Positions 23,935 through 35,909 of a DNA stretch of 64,000 bases are shown in pieces. Source of the DNA: Ligustrum vulgare (Eukaryota > Streptophyta > Magnoliopsida > Lamiales > Oleaceae); NCBI GenBank assembly GCA_963555705.1, contig OY743188.1:29037383-29101382 (forward strand). The letters are read 5' to 3'. Position numbers and translations under genes: made by a program. Below the pieces are notes generated by a model that had not been told where the DNA came from, did no database searches, and worked only from the letters and a program-made list of their open reading frames with translations. The first letter of the stretch is position 1. Each line of letters starts with the position of its first letter.

Positions 23935-25600
23935 CTTCCACAGAATCTGAAATTTGGAGTATAAAAATTGAATTTGAGATAGCAAGAGAAACTAATATTT
24001 GAATTCTATTCTGTTTTGTCCACAAAAATAGAGCGTAGAAGAAAACATATTGAAAAATTACATTTTTTCTTTATGCTTATATTCAGGTATGGTGTAACTC
24101 TTTTAACAGGGTAAATGGGAGAACACAAATTAAATTTTACAAGAGAGACAAAATCCCGAAAGGTAAATAAAACTACTGCTTTTAAATTTCCTTTTAGAAA
24201 AAACCCCATTTGCCACTTCATGCAAACTAGTTCATATCTCCATTGGAACATATTCAATCATTTACATTTAATAAAAATCTATTATCTGGAAAGGCCTTAT
24301 CAAATAATTTCTCTAATATTTTTGATAATCGAAAACAAAAAATTTGTTGATAAACTTATCACACTCTAAATCTTGATTATCAAAATGCCATCAGGAAAAA
24401 AAATGGGAAAGAAAATCCAAAATAGCAGTCTGTACTTAAATAAATTTTAAACCTATATTTAAAAAATAAATAAATAAATAAAAAATTGCTCTTTTAGTCT
24501 TTTCCTTGTAATGTCTCACTAATTTATTCAGGTTTTTTATTTAACTTTTTAAAAGATTGAAAAACAACAAACTAGAAAATAGGACGATCAAGAACCTACG
24601 AAATAAAAGCATCAAATACTCATAAAAAGGACATAGTATTTAACTATCAGAATTGTCCCTGGAAAAGAACTTGGAAAACCGAAAAATAAAATAAAACTAA
24701 CACATTTAAACCTTTAAAAACCAACAACAATGCTAACTAATCAATAATAACAAAACAAAACAACTACTTAAGTTGTTGGATGAAAGGGAAGTCAAACAAC
24801 AAGACCCAGCCGGTAAGGCATCAACTTATTTAAAAAGAAGATTCAACGTAATTTCTATGTTTGGACAACAGATAATTTCTACTAACATGAAATCTAAAGG
24901 AAATTCACTCATAAGCAACAAATATAAGCAAAATTACCTCTGAAAATCAAGATGAGTCAATATGGATCAAATCAGCAAAAATAATCAGCAAAATTCCATA
25001 GATGAACAGATATATGCATGAACTTCTGAAATGAAAAATTATGGGTTTTGAGTTTTGACTATCACAAATGGTAAATCAATGAAAAGTGAAAACTTATCCC
25101 CAACTACTCTGACCGGAAATATCTTTAACTTTAATCCAAAGTGACTATAACTTTTATTTTTCAAAAACAGAAATGAAAATTTCACATCTCCATTTGACTA
25201 TAGATTACACATTAATTAATCAATATAATATAATATATCTTCACCAGTCACCAACTGGAAATTCTTCCAATAAATCTAAGCACTAAAGCACAGCAACTAC
25301 AAACCCCAAACTCAATCTCTATGCGACCAAACTATGCGCCATGTGAAAGTGTTTACCTTTAAATTTTCAGTGTCAAACTGAGACAGAGACTAGAAGTAGA
25401 CGGCGTCACGGCGGCGAGATGCGGAGTCGACGACACGGGCCACGGCGACGGCGTAGGAGCTTGGAAGGGTAGTAACTGAGAGTTGGGAAGAGGGGTTTCT
25501 GAATTTGGGTTTTGGACCTGGCTGCCTAAGTGGGTACTCGAAATTGACGTATATGCCCCTTTCATTAGGACGCAGCAAAGAGCAAACCAATGTAATTTCT
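23935..25600 (-). other. 5' UTR exon and long 5' intron of the XS-domain gene
   Basis: A donor AAAG/GTAAAC (exon end 25357) pairs with an acceptor ATTCAG/ATTC (exon start 23946), giving a 1.4-kb intron before the coding exon. The upstream exon (about 25357-25600) is GC-rich and carries an upstream reading frame of 68 codons (25565-25359) that could lower translation. The rest is AT-rich intron with no gene seen. The transcription start is not fixed. Confidence 0.55.
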
Positions 25601-25613
25601 CCCGGTTCTTTTA

Positions 25614-26129
25614 GGCTCCGTTAAATTCGTCATGGAAAATATGATTTTTCACGTGATTTTTTAACTTTGCGCTATTTGATTGTCTAAATTTTTTATGAAA
25701 TTCATTTTTCCACTTGTCTCGAAATTCGGTATTTTCCTTATTTTGGATGAATTCGTTTTCCAAGGGGGAGGAGGTTTTATTTTTCATGGAAAATTTTATA
25801 TCATTTTTGTTACGTTTGATCCTTTTTGTTGTTATTAATTGATTTATTTTTTTCTCAAAAATTAACATTATTATTACTAAGTACAAACTTGTTAAAAAAT
25901 GAAAAAAAATAAAAAATATTATAATAACTAAATTTTACTTTATTTTCCATAGAAAATAATGTCAATCAAACAACAAAAGTTGGAAAATTCTTCACTTTTT
26001 CTACCTAGAAAATTAAACAAATCAAACACATTAAACTTTCAATTCCCAGGAATTTAATTCCCTAGAATTCAATTCCCTGGAATTCATTTTCTTTCCGCTC
26101 AAATTCCATCATCGCTATTAAACGCAGCC
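25614..26129. mobile_element. Tourist-like (PIF/Harbinger) MITE at the XS gene 5' edge
   Basis: The ends GGCTCCGTT and AACGCAGCC are inverted repeats, flanked by TTA on both sides (25611-25613, 26130-26132). The interior has GGAATTCAATTCC-type palindromes near the right end. It lies directly upstream of the XS gene's 5' exon, so it may form part of its promoter. Confidence 0.82.
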
Positions 26130-26948
26130 TTAGATTTTTTATTTTCTATGAACAGTGGACTATGAGTATTCTATCACCTTTATATCCACATTGAATCACT
26201 ATTCTATTACAATTCTATCCACATTGAATTATTGAATCAACTTTTATCTGAATAAAAGTGCATTCTTGTTTATTTTTTCAAAAACTGATTTCTTGACAAT
26301 AGATTGGGAAGACAAAAACACATAGAATTGCATAATTTTCTTTATCATTAAAACTAAGCTTTCATCAGCCAGAATACAATTCCTATCCCAAAATACACTT
26401 CCTGAAACTGAAGTTAGTTGTACACTTCCTATCACAAAATACAATTCATGTCAAAAAATAACCTTCGTGTCACAAAATAAAAAATACATTTCCTGGCACA
26501 AAGTACACGGTGCAATAGACCATAGATTTACAATTCTTTGCATATTATCCATTTGCAAAATAAGAAAATAGACTCATATATTCCCTTCACTCCCAACTTG
26601 TGAATATGTCAATGAATTTTGTATTGGTCATTGTGGTTCCAACGACACATGCATACTATCTGGTGCTATTACTTGTGGAGATCCGGTCGGCCCCTTCAAT
26701 TTATTCCACGAATGACCAACCCGTAAAAAGGAAGCATGGCAAACATATATCAACATACCATGGAAGCTTTACTTGCATAGAATGTAACTTCATTAAAGTT
26801 CAACAAAAAAAAAATTCTCATGGATATAGTATTGAACCTTTGATTTCCTCCTTTGATGCGTAATTTTTTGAGTGCATCGCGTACATTTTGGATCATTTAT
26901 AATAGTATTTTACATCATAATCATCGCATGGACCCTTCAAAGTTGGCA
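26130..26948. other. Gene-free stretch with a degenerate ~20-bp repeat
   Basis: Between about 26370 and 26510, variants of TTCCTRTCACAAAATACA recur four to five times at irregular spacing. The rest is AT-rich. It lies downstream of the FAR1-like pseudogene and may include its former 3' region. Confidence 0.45.
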
Positions 26949-29251
26949 TCACATTAGTCCCATGTTCAATGAACTAGTGATAAGGTTTGTAACCCACTTC
27001 ATAACATCTAGACTTTTCACTTCATCATTTGCAATAAGGTTTGCAGCTTCGGCAAAAAGTTCACACATTTGTTTATATCTTTCTTGACCTGGGATTATTG
27101 TCAATCCATCATAGTTCATCATGACCCTAAAGTGGGCACGAGGCACGTCCCTCCTCCATCGTCTGACCGCTCTGGGAGTGTATTGACTCCTTTTATCGAA
27201 TGTCTACAGACTATACCCGTGAACTCTAACAAGTGACAACTACAAACAATAGTTCCACTTTATTCTTCAAAAGACACACGAAAATATTTTTCCTTCAAAG
27301 AATCATTGATAACAACATTCTCTCGCACTACATATACATTCTCCGAGCTTCTATGGCTTGTGGAAACAACCTCACAATACATCATCTTTGTAGTGAACTC
27401 ATTCTGAAACTCCTTGAATTTGTCTAACGTGTACACAAATTGAAATTAAAATTGTTTCTCTAAGTCGTACATGGTAACATAAGGAATCATTTGTGTAAAT
27501 GACTTGAACTCGGCCTGAAACTCCTTCTCCACTTTAGACCTCAAGGCCCGGTCATGCTGCTCTACAAATTGTTTCAAAGATGCTCTTGAATGAACGAATC
27601 CATCAAAAAAGGCATTCATGCTCTCACTCCGTTGCGTTGTCGACATCCCAACCTAAAAAGTTGTGCGCAAGAAACAAGGAACCCACCTCCCTCTATTCTC
27701 GTAAAGACTTAATAACCAATCATTCGTGTGTAGAGCAAATCTTTCAATGATCACCACCATCCATGTTCAAACTCCTCGATACTTTGAGAATCATACACAA
27801 CCTCACGTATAGTTGATAGAATTGAACCTTTCTCAGCATGATAACCAAACTTCTCCGGTAGCTTCTTCAAAATATTCCAGAGATACCATCGATGCTTTGT
27901 ATTTGGAAAGACTAATGCATTTGCATTTTGCATAACCCGTCCTGATTTGTAATAAGGTACTGATGGAGCTTGATTACACATGCATTGAAGCCAGGTCTTA
28001 AAAATCCAAACAAATGACTCAGTATCCTCGCTCGACAATAAACCACATCCACGTAATGTTGATTGGCGATGATGATTTACCCCAACGAAGGAAGCAAATG
28101 GCATGTCATATTTGTTGGTCAAGTAGGTTGTGTCAAATGTTATAACGTCACCAAACTCCTTATATGCCACCCTACTCCTATTGTCTGCCCAAAATACATG
28201 TCGGAGTCTTGAGTTATCATCCAAATCCATGCTAAAATAAAAGCCACTACATTTCGATTTCATTTTCGAAAAATATGCCTGGATAGCCGCTGCATCCCCT
28301 TCGCTAGTCTGAGCCTCCTCACTTTCTCAATATAATTCCAACAATCCTTTTCTACACAACGCAATTTCTCATACCCGCCTGCTTCAACAACTTCCGAGTT
28401 AAAACTTTTATGTAATGGAATCCATGCCACATCATTCATTTCAAGCCTACGTTTCACCGCTGCAGTTAATTCTCGATTGCATCTGAACAATCTGGATTTC
28501 AAAGGACTGGTTCTATGATTATGCTCAAGTTGGACAAAGTTGATTCGCCATTTTCCACATAATTCTAGAGATGCAGTAATCCTCGCTCAACAACCTGATT
28601 GAACGGTAGGTTGTTGTGCAAATGACTTGCTTGAGGTACTAGGTCGGATGCCTTCTCGACCGCAAGTAGATGTCACATATCGAAGATTGCCTGCTTCATC
28701 CTTCTTTGAATTTCTCCTTCTAACTGGAAAACCGACTATTCGGGAATATTTTTTGTAAAAATCAAATACGGATTTTTCATTTTCAAATTTCAGTCCTACT
28801 TCCAGCGACATTATACTGTCCTGGGTATCATGTTCTCCAAGCTCCACATAATCATCATCTCTAAGCTTAAAATACCCATCCTCTTCATTTCCACGTTCTA
28901 CACCTGGGTTCAGGTTACATGTATGCTAAGTTAGATCAAACGTTTTCAAATGACACTCACATTTCAACATTCATAAATTGGAACAAAGGTTACAAAAAGC
29001 AACTCAAAAGTAATCATCTACCTACTGCTATCTCAAATATCTCGTGATTGAGTTGCACATTAAATATTCAAAGTGTTCTCCACTACATCATACGTTAACC
29101 AACTCCTAAATCCTAAACCATTTATGATTTTTCCAAAAAAAAAAAAAAAAAGGAATGAAACAGGTATAGAAATAGGAAGCAAAATATGATACTGGGTACT
29201 GAAATTACTAACGAGGAATGGTAGATTACCTGTGCCGGATACGGAGGCCAT
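26949..29251 (-). pseudogene. FAR1-related (MULE transposase-derived) gene, decayed
   Basis: A 22-bp first exon (ATG at 29251, donor at 29229) can splice to an acceptor at 28904-28906, then runs into a FAR1 DNA-binding domain (FYKKYSRIVGFPVRRR, about 28720-28790). A MULE transposase-like domain follows at 28263-27751 (ITFDTTYLTNKYDMPFASFVG), then the STTQRSESMNAFFD segment (about 27610-27646). A SWIM zinc finger (CSCHLLEFTGIVCRHS) lies near 27190-27240, and a tail runs to 26949. Intact FAR1/FRS proteins are nuclear transcription regulators derived from Mutator-like transposases. This copy has a stop near 28587, a frameshift near 28310, a stop just before the SWIM motif and a further shift or deletion after it. 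No MULE inverted repeats were seen, so a decayed host FRS gene is favoured over a transposon. Confidence 0.82.
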
Positions 29252-29707
29252 TTTATGATTTCGAAGCTGGATCATATATTAGCTTCCCAACATTGATGTT
29301 CCATTCTCTGCATTGGTGCTTCTATTCTGATAGTTGAGGAGTACGGGTTTACACGGATTGGTATAGGTTAGAGGTGAGGCTATGTTACGTGGTCGTCGGG
29401 AACTACGTCCTGAATGGAGTATATGGTCGGTGATTGGTGGGAATAGGATTGCTACAGTATCTTACTCTTTTTGTTCATTTTGATGAAAAGGTGGCCAGCT
29501 CCCTGAAGAAGCAACGCAAATACGAAAATTAAATCCCGCTTTTTTTTTTTCTTTTTCCTGTCCATTATATTATGTACAAGAGTCTGTATGCCAGTTAGTA
29601 CGAATAGCATTTTCCGCGTACATATTATCAGAAAAAATGGGCCCAGAATTTTTGGGCCTAAGCTCGGGCTTGTTCAGCCTACTATTAGGTCGGATTCATA
29701 TAAAAAA
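29252..29707. other. Upstream flank of the FAR1-like pseudogene
   Basis: Former promoter and leader of the minus-strand gene ending at 29251. No other feature is supported. Confidence 0.4.
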
Positions 29708-29862
29708 AAGAACTATGCTATGTGTACACTCTTATTTATACACTTTTTGTACACTTCACTCACATGGGGTGAGACCCATTTATAGGGGATTAAAATAATC
29801 AACCACATGTGAGTAGGTGTACAATAAGTGTATAAAAAAAAGTATACACATGGCTTTATTAA
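29708..29862. mobile_element. Small palindromic MITE
   Basis: Left arm (GAACTATGCTATGTGTACAC onward) and right arm (ending GTATACACATGGC) are imperfect reverse complements around 29785, enclosing TACACTT / AAGTGTA motifs. The whole unit would fold into a hairpin. The target duplication is obscured by A-runs. Confidence 0.6.
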
Positions 29863-30635
29863 AAAAAAAAAAAAAAAAGGATAACTAGTTAAATTAATTA
29901 TTAATTACCTTTCTCTCCACATCCCTAAATAAAAGGTTACCATAATTAATGACATTAAATCAAATGATACATTCTCTCACATCAAAATAGGTATTTTCTA
30001 AACTTTGGGAGTGAAATTCTGTAATATTACAAGTAATTTGAAAATTACGTATTTTTCTATAACCATCCATTACATCTAGGTAGTTATGTAAATTTACCTT
30101 TTATAAATTGAGATGCATTGATGATTTCTTAGCATATAAAGTTAAATGTATTTGATATATACATTCGGTAACATTTAATTAAAACTAACATTTCATATTG
30201 CTTAATTTGTTACATCCATTTAAATATAGGACCACGTGTATTTAATTTGAAATGTTAAAGTAAATATGAAATGAAATATTTATTTTATATATTTAGATAT
30301 CAAATATTGTATTAAGATAGTTAGTACAAATTCTAATAATACATTTCGGGTAGTGATAAATGAGTTTGTGATAATCTAGAATTTATATTTTGAAAAGATT
30401 AATTAAATCAGTTATCGTTAAAATTGAATGTTATGCAAATGGTCATAAAAGTCTTTTTATAGCAAGTCATTCAAGTTCCAAACTATTAAAGTTGTGACCA
30501 CTTGGTAAAAAAATTGGCCCATATTAGGTACCATTTATTCAAAACCTCATATCATTTCAACTCACATTTTATTAATAAAATAATCTACATATATATCCGA
30601 AAAATTCCTATTTTTAAGAAATCATTCTCCCAAAA
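29863..30635. other. AT-rich stretch, no gene seen
   Basis: It contains, near 30198-30250, the segment shared with 20785-20840 and is probably part of the same Helitron family copy that ends at 31633. Confidence 0.45.
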
Positions 30636-31060
30636 TTTACTATTACCAACTAAATTATTTGAAATAGTATACATTCTCCAAAAAATCATTATTATAAAAT
30701 TCGTTTTGAAGATAATAAGGGCTCAAAAAAGGACCAAATATGTTTACAAGAGAAAAACGCAATACGTAAAGGAGATCACTTCTCAAAAATAGGTATTGAC
30801 CCATTTTCCCGCTTATGGTAGGTTATATTAATTAACTATTATTATTTGAAATAACAGGTCTAAAAAAGGGGCTTATGTACACATTTTCCAAAAAAAAAAA
30901 AAAAAATCACACTTATAAAAATCATTTTGTAAATAATGAGGGCTCAAACAATGACTAAATATATCTACGAGAAAAATGTAATAGATAAAGGGAGAGCTTT
31001 TTCCCAAAAACAGGTATTGACCCATTTTCTCGCATATGGTAAATAGTATTAATTAAATAT
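30636..31060 (+). repeat. Two-copy tandem repeat of about 225 bp
   Basis: Two diverged copies (about 30640-30840 and 30865-31060) share GGGCTCAAA, GAGAAAAA.G and a strongly conserved CAGGTATTGACCCATTTTC-like core. No coding function is visible. Confidence 0.65.
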
Positions 31061-31606
31061 TTATTATTAATTTTGGACAATATGCAGATTTAAAATAATC
31101 CAATTGAATGCAGATTTTTATACAATTGCATTTTTCAGGTCTCGAAAATTCTTGATCCGCCTTCCCCTCTTGAAATTCAATTACAATTTTTTTTTTTTTA
31201 ATTCGTAAGAAAAACATTATTAATATCACATAAATGTTTTTTTTAAATAAAAAAAATGAAAGAGGATAAAATAGGAGCGTCATCGACCTATATTTTTTTT
31301 ATTTTCGTTTTAGTAAGATTCTGAGCGTATATTACATATATATCTATTTTTTACTATTACAAATTCTATTTAAATATACTTTTTTTCCATTTTAAGCTTT
31401 AAATCAATTTAAATTATAATATTAAAAGTAATTTTCAGGAACGGTAAACATACGAACCATAAAAGAAAAATAAAAAACAAAAAAAATAAGTTATGTGTAA
31501 TTGTACCTTTTATTGTAATTAATTGGCATCCTTCATTTCTTATTTTTAATTAAATATTCATTTCATATGTTAATATATAAATTCAATATATGTGAGTAAC
31601 AAATGA
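31061..31606. other. AT-rich stretch, no gene seen
   Basis: Poly-A/T runs and no supported coding. Likely the distal part of a Helitron. Confidence 0.4.
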
Positions 31607-31633
31607 CCGTGTATCGTACGGATATAACACTAG
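31607..31633 (+). mobile_element. Helitron 3' terminus
   Basis: The hairpin CCGTGTATCGTACGG is followed by ATATAACA, then CTAG, then T. It closely resembles the terminus at 21197-21223, supporting one family. Confidence 0.65.
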
Positions 31634-32285
31634 TTATGAATAATAGTACGGAATAAAATGTCTAAACAAGAATGATTATCTTGAATGGATGATTATGTAA
31701 CACTTAAAAATATGAATAATTTTAGTTATATAGTTCGGTCTCGTTTTTTCATACCAAACATATAATACGAGTTTAGAGAAAACGAAAATACATAAATAAG
31801 AATAAATTAAAATCTTATTAATTATATTGTTCAATCTCATTCGTCATACACAACATGCAACTCGCGTTTAGAAAATAAGAAAAAGAACGTATAATGATTT
31901 TTAACATCTTAAACAAATACAATTGAATTAGGCATGTACAGAGAGATTTTGCAAATAATACTTCACACTAGTCTAGGTGACAGTAGGACAACTAATTCAT
32001 TGTGCAATGAATTTGCATTGACTACCGGACAATAAATTAATGATGTTACTCCCAACTAAATTAGTGCTAGTGAATAATGTTATATATCGTGAGTCATGAC
32101 CTTTGGTAAACATTTTATTTATGCCTCTAAGAAAAATAAGAGATTTCGCTTATCCTTACACCTCCAGAAAATTAAAACTTAAAGTCACAAGTTCTTAATG
32201 ATACTTGAAGCTTAAAAACTCTCTAAATAGCCGGAGCACGGTCACTTCTCTCTCTCCCAAAAAGTTTTTTTTTTTGTTAAGTATA
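31634..32285. other. AT-rich stretch, no gene seen
   Basis: Two short similar segments (around 31735 and 31830, TCGTTTTTCATACCAAACAT and TCATTCGTCATACACAACAT) indicate a small degenerate duplication. Nothing else is supported. Confidence 0.4.
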
Positions 32286-32385
32286 TCCTATTACAACTAA
32301 AACCCCTCCTAAAACCCACCATAGGATTCAAACCTTAGTCTATGCCAAGAAGGATGTCACCCTAACCACTAGCGCATTGTCTTGA
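32286..32385 (-). repeat. Minus-strand tRNA-derived SINE relic
   Basis: The minus strand reads GCGCTAGTGGTTAGGGTGAC (box A-like) and then AGGTTTGAATCCTA (box B-like), spaced as in a Pol III promoter. A poly-A-like end (T-run on the plus strand at 32268-32276) adjoins. No clean target duplication is visible. Confidence 0.5.
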
Positions 32386-32625
32386 TCCTTCAAAAATTTG
32401 TTTTTGTGAAGTGTGAAAAGAAGAAAAATCCTATTTACAGGAGAAGTCCGCAGGAATTCCAAAGATCGTGAAATCTGAACTGTCAAATGACGCCACGTGG
32501 TGATCATCCATGGTCCACATGGACTGTCAAATGTTGCGTCCTGTCAGAGCAACACGTCTTTTGACAAAACCTTCACATCACTTCATACGATAACCAAACA
32601 CTTTCAAAAACCCGAAGATATTTAG

Positions 32626-33451
32626 TGACGCAATCCCACTCGGGAATCTCGACGAGACACGCGGAATAATGAATTAAAAAATGTAGGAAAGATCTAGACT
32701 CAGCAACAAACACAAGAAATAAGAAAATAAATTAACTAGAAAAGATAAAATTGATGTAGGACCTTGACCCGACAATCACGAAGCGAAGATTCGATTATGC
32801 GGATTGAAGATCCAAAGTTTTCGAAGTACCACAAGGACTTGTCAATTTCCTTGATAAGTTTCTGATGGGAATGCCATAAATATCTCACAATATTTGATAA
32901 GTTCAATTGGTTGTTCTTGAAAAAACAAAAGGTAATCCTCAACCTTTCAAAGAGAACACTCTCAATTTCATTCAATAATATCAAAGTTAATGTTTACAAT
33001 GGAAAAAACTGATAATATAAAGTAAAATAGACCTAAAACTAGGTTTAGCCACTAATGGGCTCTAAAACATGAAAATAATAAAACAAAACAGAAAATAAGT
33101 CTAAATTAGCGAAAATCGGGAAAAATAAAGTTACGGCCGTAATTTACTAACTTATGCCGTAAGTGGCTTTCTGATTGATATTTACGACCGTATCCATGAA
33201 ACTTACGGCCGTAAGAATGAATATCTTGGAATTCTTTGTTCAAACCCGTGGGCTTGTTACAACCGTAACGTCCGGGACTTGCAGCCGGGAATTTGCCACT
33301 GGAACTCGAACTTCGACCCTTCAACTCAGTTTGCTCCGTCTGTCATCTCGACTCGACTCCAACATGAAACTTGTGTCGTTTCCCACGTAGATCACTATCG
33401 CATTGTCGATAGCTCGACTTCTCCTTTAGTCTCCTACTTCGAAACACATCA
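32626..33451 (-). repeat. 3' LTR of element B
   Basis: The LTR runs from TGACG to CATCA on the plus strand. Two palindrome pairs lie at 33131/33152 and 33182/33203, each 21 bp apart, although one member (CTTATGCCGTAAG) is degenerate. Confidence 0.88.
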
Positions 33452-33823
33452 TCGCCCTCTCTTGAAAATGATTCGACCTCGAATCTAGAACTGACCCAAT
33501 CCTCTTGCAACTTCTGGTTTTGTTGGCTCTTAGTTCATGCTTATACTTGCTTATGCGAGATTGATGTTCATGTTTGTGCTTTATGCTATCCTTCAAACTT
33601 TTGGGCTGCCCCTTTTCTCCTTCAACTTTCTTGGCATTTTGGGTTGCTCATTTGTGCGAATGAATTTCTTCCCTATTTTAAGCTCATAGTTTGACTTAGG
33701 CACCTGCAAAACAAATTTAATAGAACTAGGGAGGGGTATGTTAGTGTGAGTAAGTGCAAATAAACTCATTTTTATGGTGGACTCTCATTTCTTTTGCTTT
33801 CTGCACTCAATCTCTTCTTTTTT

Positions 33824-34018
33824 TTAGGTTTGAACCTCAACTCTCTTTTCTTTATTTTTCGCTCCCTCTCCTTTTTCTGAGGTCGTGGCCTCAACTCTCT
33901 TTTCTTTAATTTCCACTCCCTCTCCTTTTTCTAAGGTCGTGGCCTCAACTCTCTTTTCTTTAATTTTCACTCCCTCTCCTTTTTCTGAGGTCATGACCTC
34001 AACTCTCTTATTTTTCAC
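33824..34018 (-). repeat. Tandem 66-bp coding repeat (EKRVEATTSEKGEGVKIK)
   Basis: Three to four copies of a 22-residue charged unit built on KEKRVEATTSEKGEG keep one reading frame. Element A has a single diverged counterpart (VGTTIPEKGE) at the same place between protease and RT, so the unit was amplified in B. Confidence 0.8.
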
Positions 34019-34530
34019 TTTTCACTATCAATTAGTCTTCCAGGGCCTGCGCTGGAGATAGTGGAACTAGAGTAAACTTCTTCCCACCTTTCACAGGATT
34101 GTATCTATTCGTATACCTTTCATGTAGCATTGCCCTTTCATGTTGCCATGGCCTCCCCAATAGCATGTGGCCAACATGCATAGGCACCACATCACATACG
34201 TCATTCACATATCTACCAAGAGAAAAAGTCACCAAAACCTATTTATTCACCTTAATTTCCCCTGACTCAGTCAACCACTGCAACTTATATGGCTTTGGAT
34301 GTTTTAGTAAAGGTAATCCCAATTTTTCCACCAACATTGTACTAACTACATTAGTATAACTCCACCCATCAATCACCATACCATAAACCTTATGATTCAC
34401 CAAACATCTAGTGCAAAAAATATTATCCCTCTGCTCATTCACATTATCCACAAAATCCACCTTATGTCTAATGTTAAGAGCACGCCTATTAACAAGTGAT
34501 TCATCTATTGCAATATTTTTCAATTTATCA

Positions 34531-35026
34531 CTATCACATAGGGATGACAAAAAAATTCGAAGTGCCCGAAATCCGGATGACCCAAAATGACCCGCCTTGA
34601 AAATTACCCACCCCTTCGGGTCCGGGGGACGGGTTTTTGGCCCGGCGGAGTATTTTCGGGGCGGACCCACCCCGTGACCCTTTTTTTTTCCAATATTGAA
34701 ATGAGAAACTAAAAATAAATTTAATGAGGTCCAGAACCTTGGTGGGATTTAGGGGTATGAGAATACACAACCATTATACCATTATGTTGTTTATTGATTT
34801 TTTTCCCTTCAAATATATACATATTATCTTTAAAGTTCAAACTTAAAAACTCTAACTAGTTCGACGCCTAAGTTTTTTACCTAAAAATTCATTACCAATT
34901 TTGAGGAAGAAGAAAAAAATAATAATTTTCTGGTCATTGCCGGGGCGGGGCAGGGTAACACAATGTCAGGGCGGGGCGACCCCCGACCCGCCCCGAACCC
35001 GACCCATTGCCATCCATACTATCACA
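34531..35026. mobile_element. hAT-like MITE inside element B
   Basis: The ends TAGGGATGACAA (34539) and TTGCCATCCATA (ending 35018) are inverted repeats flanked by a perfect 8-bp duplication, CTATCACA (34531-34538, 35019-35026). The termini match the MITE at 14742-15669. The interior has GGGTCCGGGG- and GGGGCGGGG-type low-complexity DNA. Confidence 0.9.
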
Positions 35027-35895
35027 TGCATTCTTTAACTTAAGCATTTTCTCAACTTTACCTCTAGAAACAACTTTCTCTTCACACCTAACCTTTTATG
35101 TGGACATTCAAGTGAAATATGACCCTAATCCAAACATTTAAAACACTTAACATTTCTATCCTTAAGAGGGTTGGACTCGAAAGTATAGTTTACCTTTGGT
35201 TGTTGGTTCCTCCCTCCTCTTTGGAGTATGATCACTACTCTTCCGTTTTGGTGTCTCTTTCCACCTCAATGGCCTTTCATCAACCACATCTCCACCCCTA
35301 GTATTGGATTCATGTCTCTTATCCCTCTTAGCTCTAGAATCCACTTGAGATTACTCCTTTCGCCATCGTGCTTCTCTTTCATCTATCCTAGCCAAGAATT
35401 TATCTCATTGTGCCTCCATTGATTTAATCAATTTAATTTACTGTTCGGCACTCATTGATGAAGATGGTGAATATTTCCCCCCTATGAGACATTTTTAATA
35501 ACAAGAAATAGAGGTAAAATTCCTCACAAAATTATCACTCGTGTATCAGTCAAAATCCCTTTTCCAATATCACCCAAGAACCTATCAACGATCACAAATA
35601 AGGAATTTATGGAAGACATGAAGAAAACAAGAATTGAGAAATTCTCGAAATATTCAATTTTTTTTCGTGATTTTCAGATATATATAATTTTTTAATCTGA
35701 AATTTGATTACGAATATAGCAAAACAAACGGAACTAGATGTGGATAAGAATTCACTAAAATAAAAAAGTTTGAATTTTTTTGTGGAATTTTTTTAATGGA
35801 TCAAAATAAGGAAAACTTGACTGGCACGAAGAACAAGGAAAACAAGAAAAGTCAAGAAAAAGTCAAAAAATACCAACAACTGAATCTTGATCCAA

Positions 35896-35907
35896 GCTCT
35901 GATACCA
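35896..35907 (-). other. Primer-binding site of element B
   Basis: The minus strand reads TGGTATCAGAGC, complementary to initiator Met tRNA, two bases from the LTR edge at 35910. Confidence 0.92.
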
Positions 35908-35909
35908 GA

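Larger units (their letters stand above)
33824..35456 (-). pseudogene. gag/protease remnant of element B with a repeated charged linker
   Basis: On the minus strand, a degenerate gag tail (from about 35456) leads to a zinc-knuckle relic (KCFKCLD, stop, GHISLECPHKR, near 35080-35150). A protease follows (VNHKVYGMVIDGWSYTNV region, about 34330-34420; LLGRPWQ near 34140). The active-site triad region reads IDGWS, so the usual D-T/S-G is altered. The frame continues to a tandemly repeated linker at 33824-34018. A MITE at 34539-35018 splits gag from protease. No RT or integrase remains. Confidence 0.75.

Noticed and set aside
23935..23985. A longer N-terminus for the XS protein
   Set aside because: The upstream codons are intronic: an acceptor lies 12 bp before the ATG at 23934.
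24006..24369. Small frames on both strands in 24.0-24.4 kb
   Set aside because: They lie in the long 5' intron of the XS gene and show no protein-like composition.
33106..33488. Short frames on both strands in the 3' LTR of element B
   Set aside because: LTR sequence; frames are not shared by the 5' LTR.
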